Shown piece after piece: positions 63,316 to 64,000 of a DNA stretch of 64,000 nt. Source of the stretch: Bordetella parapertussis (GTDB lineage Bacteria; Pseudomonadota; Gammaproteobacteria; Burkholderiales; Casimicrobiaceae). Every line of letters begins with the position of its first letter. Position 1 is the first letter of the stretch. Both the position numbers and the translations under genes were made by a program. The notes beneath the pieces were generated by a model. It did not search any database. It saw nothing but the letters and a program-made list of their open reading frames with translations, and was not told the origin of the DNA. The stretch covers positions 1-64,000 of the forward strand of contig CALQLA020000021.1 of assembly GCA_943331295.2 (NCBI GenBank), given 5' to 3'.

Positions 63316-64000
63316 ATGAACAAGGGATCCACTTTCGCCAACGTCGCCGGTGCGTTGCTCGGGGTTGCGCTGCTGTGCGCAGCGACCGGCGCCCAGGCGG
63401 GGAAGTTCGACGGCGTCACCATTAAGTTCGCCACGTTCGGCGGCAAGTGGCGCGACATCGTCGAGAAGCACGTCGCGAAGCCGTTCGAGGCCGAGGGCGG
63501 CAAGATCGAGTTCGTCACCGGCCAGCCGGCGAACAACATGGCGAAGCTCATCTCGGCACGCGGCCAGGAGGCGCCGTTCGACATCATGGAGACGATGGAC
63601 AACCTGATGCCGCAGTTGGTGGAGGGCGGGTTTCTCGAGAAGCTCGACCTCAGGAAGATCCCCAACGTGACCACGATGAACCCCAAGCACTACGACGCGA
63701 GCCGCGTGATGGTGTGGATCACCGAGGAAGGCATCGTCTACAACACCGCGAAGTTCAAGGAACAGGGCATCGCGCCGCCGGCGAAATATGCGGACCTCGC
63801 CAATCCCAAGCTCAAGGGCAAGGTGTCGGTGCCCGACATCAGCGCGGGCGGCGCCATTCCGGCGATCGTCGGGTTCTCCTACGAGGCCGGCGGCAACGAG
63901 ACGAACATCGAGCCCGGCCTCGACCTGATCGCGAAGATCGCGCCGGCGAGCTACTGGTCGTCGTCGTCGAACCTGCAGACGCAACTGCAGAACGGCGACA
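63316..64000 (+). CDS. ABC transporter substrate-binding protein (PotD-like), 3' end outside window
   Basis: The frame is open from ATG 63316 to the window edge (228 codons visible). A signal peptide (ALLGVALLCAATGAQA) is followed by a binding-protein domain with IKFATFGGKWRDIVEKHVAK, KIEFVTGQPANNMAKLISA, and segments VWITEEGIVYNTAKFKEQGI and LANPKLKGKVSVPDI. These match spermidine/putrescine- and iron-type periplasmic binding proteins; the ligand is unknown. The ATPase gene is not in the window and probably lies downstream. A 21-base gap follows the second permease. Confidence 0.92.
   Translation, partial: MNKGSTFANVAGALLGVALLCAATGAQAGKFDGVTIKFATFGGKWRDIVEKHVAKPFEAEGGKIEFVTGQPANNMAKLISARGQEAPFDIMETMDNLMPQLVEGGFLEKLDLRKIPNVTTMNPKHYDASRVMVWITEEGIVYNTAKFKEQGIAPPAKYADLANPKLKGKVSVPDISAGGAIPAIVGFSYEAGGNETNIEPGLDLIAKIAPASYWSSSSNLQTQLQNGD

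Overview
This is a very GC-rich (by eye close to 70%) bacterial chromosome segment with dense, mostly operonic coding on both strands. The housekeeping gene order points to a betaproteobacterium of the Burkholderiales/Rhodocyclales/Nitrosomonadales type: proA followed by nadD-rsfS-rlmH-maf-rng, and an mgtE / mtgA-aroE-tonB / RNB exoribonuclease neighbourhood. I see no rRNA, tRNA, CRISPR array, prophage or insertion sequence.

Layout. 1-7.9 kb: proA, a TerC-like membrane protein, an MFS carrier, a DUF924 protein, then the nadD-rsfS-rlmH-maf-rng block. 8.0-11.6 kb: an accessory insert with a PLD-nuclease/SF2-helicase/DUF3427 protein and a MNT nucleotidyltransferase that has no visible HEPN partner. 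11.8-14.7 kb: two VOC proteins, an ECF sigma/anti-sigma pair and a small secreted repeat protein. 14.9-21.3 kb: mgtE, mtgA, aroE, tonB and an RNase II-type exoribonuclease. 21.4-29.2 kb: aldo/keto reductase, DUF1684, a 5'-nucleotidase, and a tightly overlapping MFS-GT41 glycosyltransferase-mpl-yqiA operon. 29.4-32.3 kb: a GFA-family gene broken by one stop codon, a hydratase, a small membrane protein and an aminotransferase. 32.4-42.3 kb: a 1988-residue alpha-2-macroglobulin with an intact thioester motif, pbpC and a membrane-anchored TPR protein. 42.4-53.7 kb: a thiolase, then a run of secreted or envelope proteins: alpha/beta hydrolase, beta/gamma-crystallin, an outer-membrane-protein remnant, a PliG-like protein, a patatin-type autotransporter, an ESPR/CTERM repeat protein, a TPR lipoprotein, and a beta-lactamase-family gene with an internal deletion. 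53.8-64 kb: two separate molybdenum hydroxylase loci. One is a two-subunit, Tat-exported IorAB type. The other is a three-subunit cytoplasmic type followed by an ABC importer (two permeases and a binding protein that runs off the window).

How the parts work together. The nadD-rng block serves NAD synthesis and ribosome/RNA maturation. mpl, mtgA and pbpC serve peptidoglycan. Alpha-2-macroglobulin with PbpC forms the known periplasmic protease-trap/cell-wall-repair pair. The second molybdenum hydroxylase with its importer looks like an uptake-and-oxidation unit for an unknown small, probably nitrogen-containing, substrate.

A family of about 85-90 bp imperfect palindromes with arms resembling TAGCCCGGGTTGAGCG lies in several intergenic gaps. 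Three genes look damaged: the GFA gene (nonsense), the beta-lactamase-like gene (central deletion) and the outer-membrane-protein remnant. A fourth, tonB, has an unclear start that may hide a frameshift.
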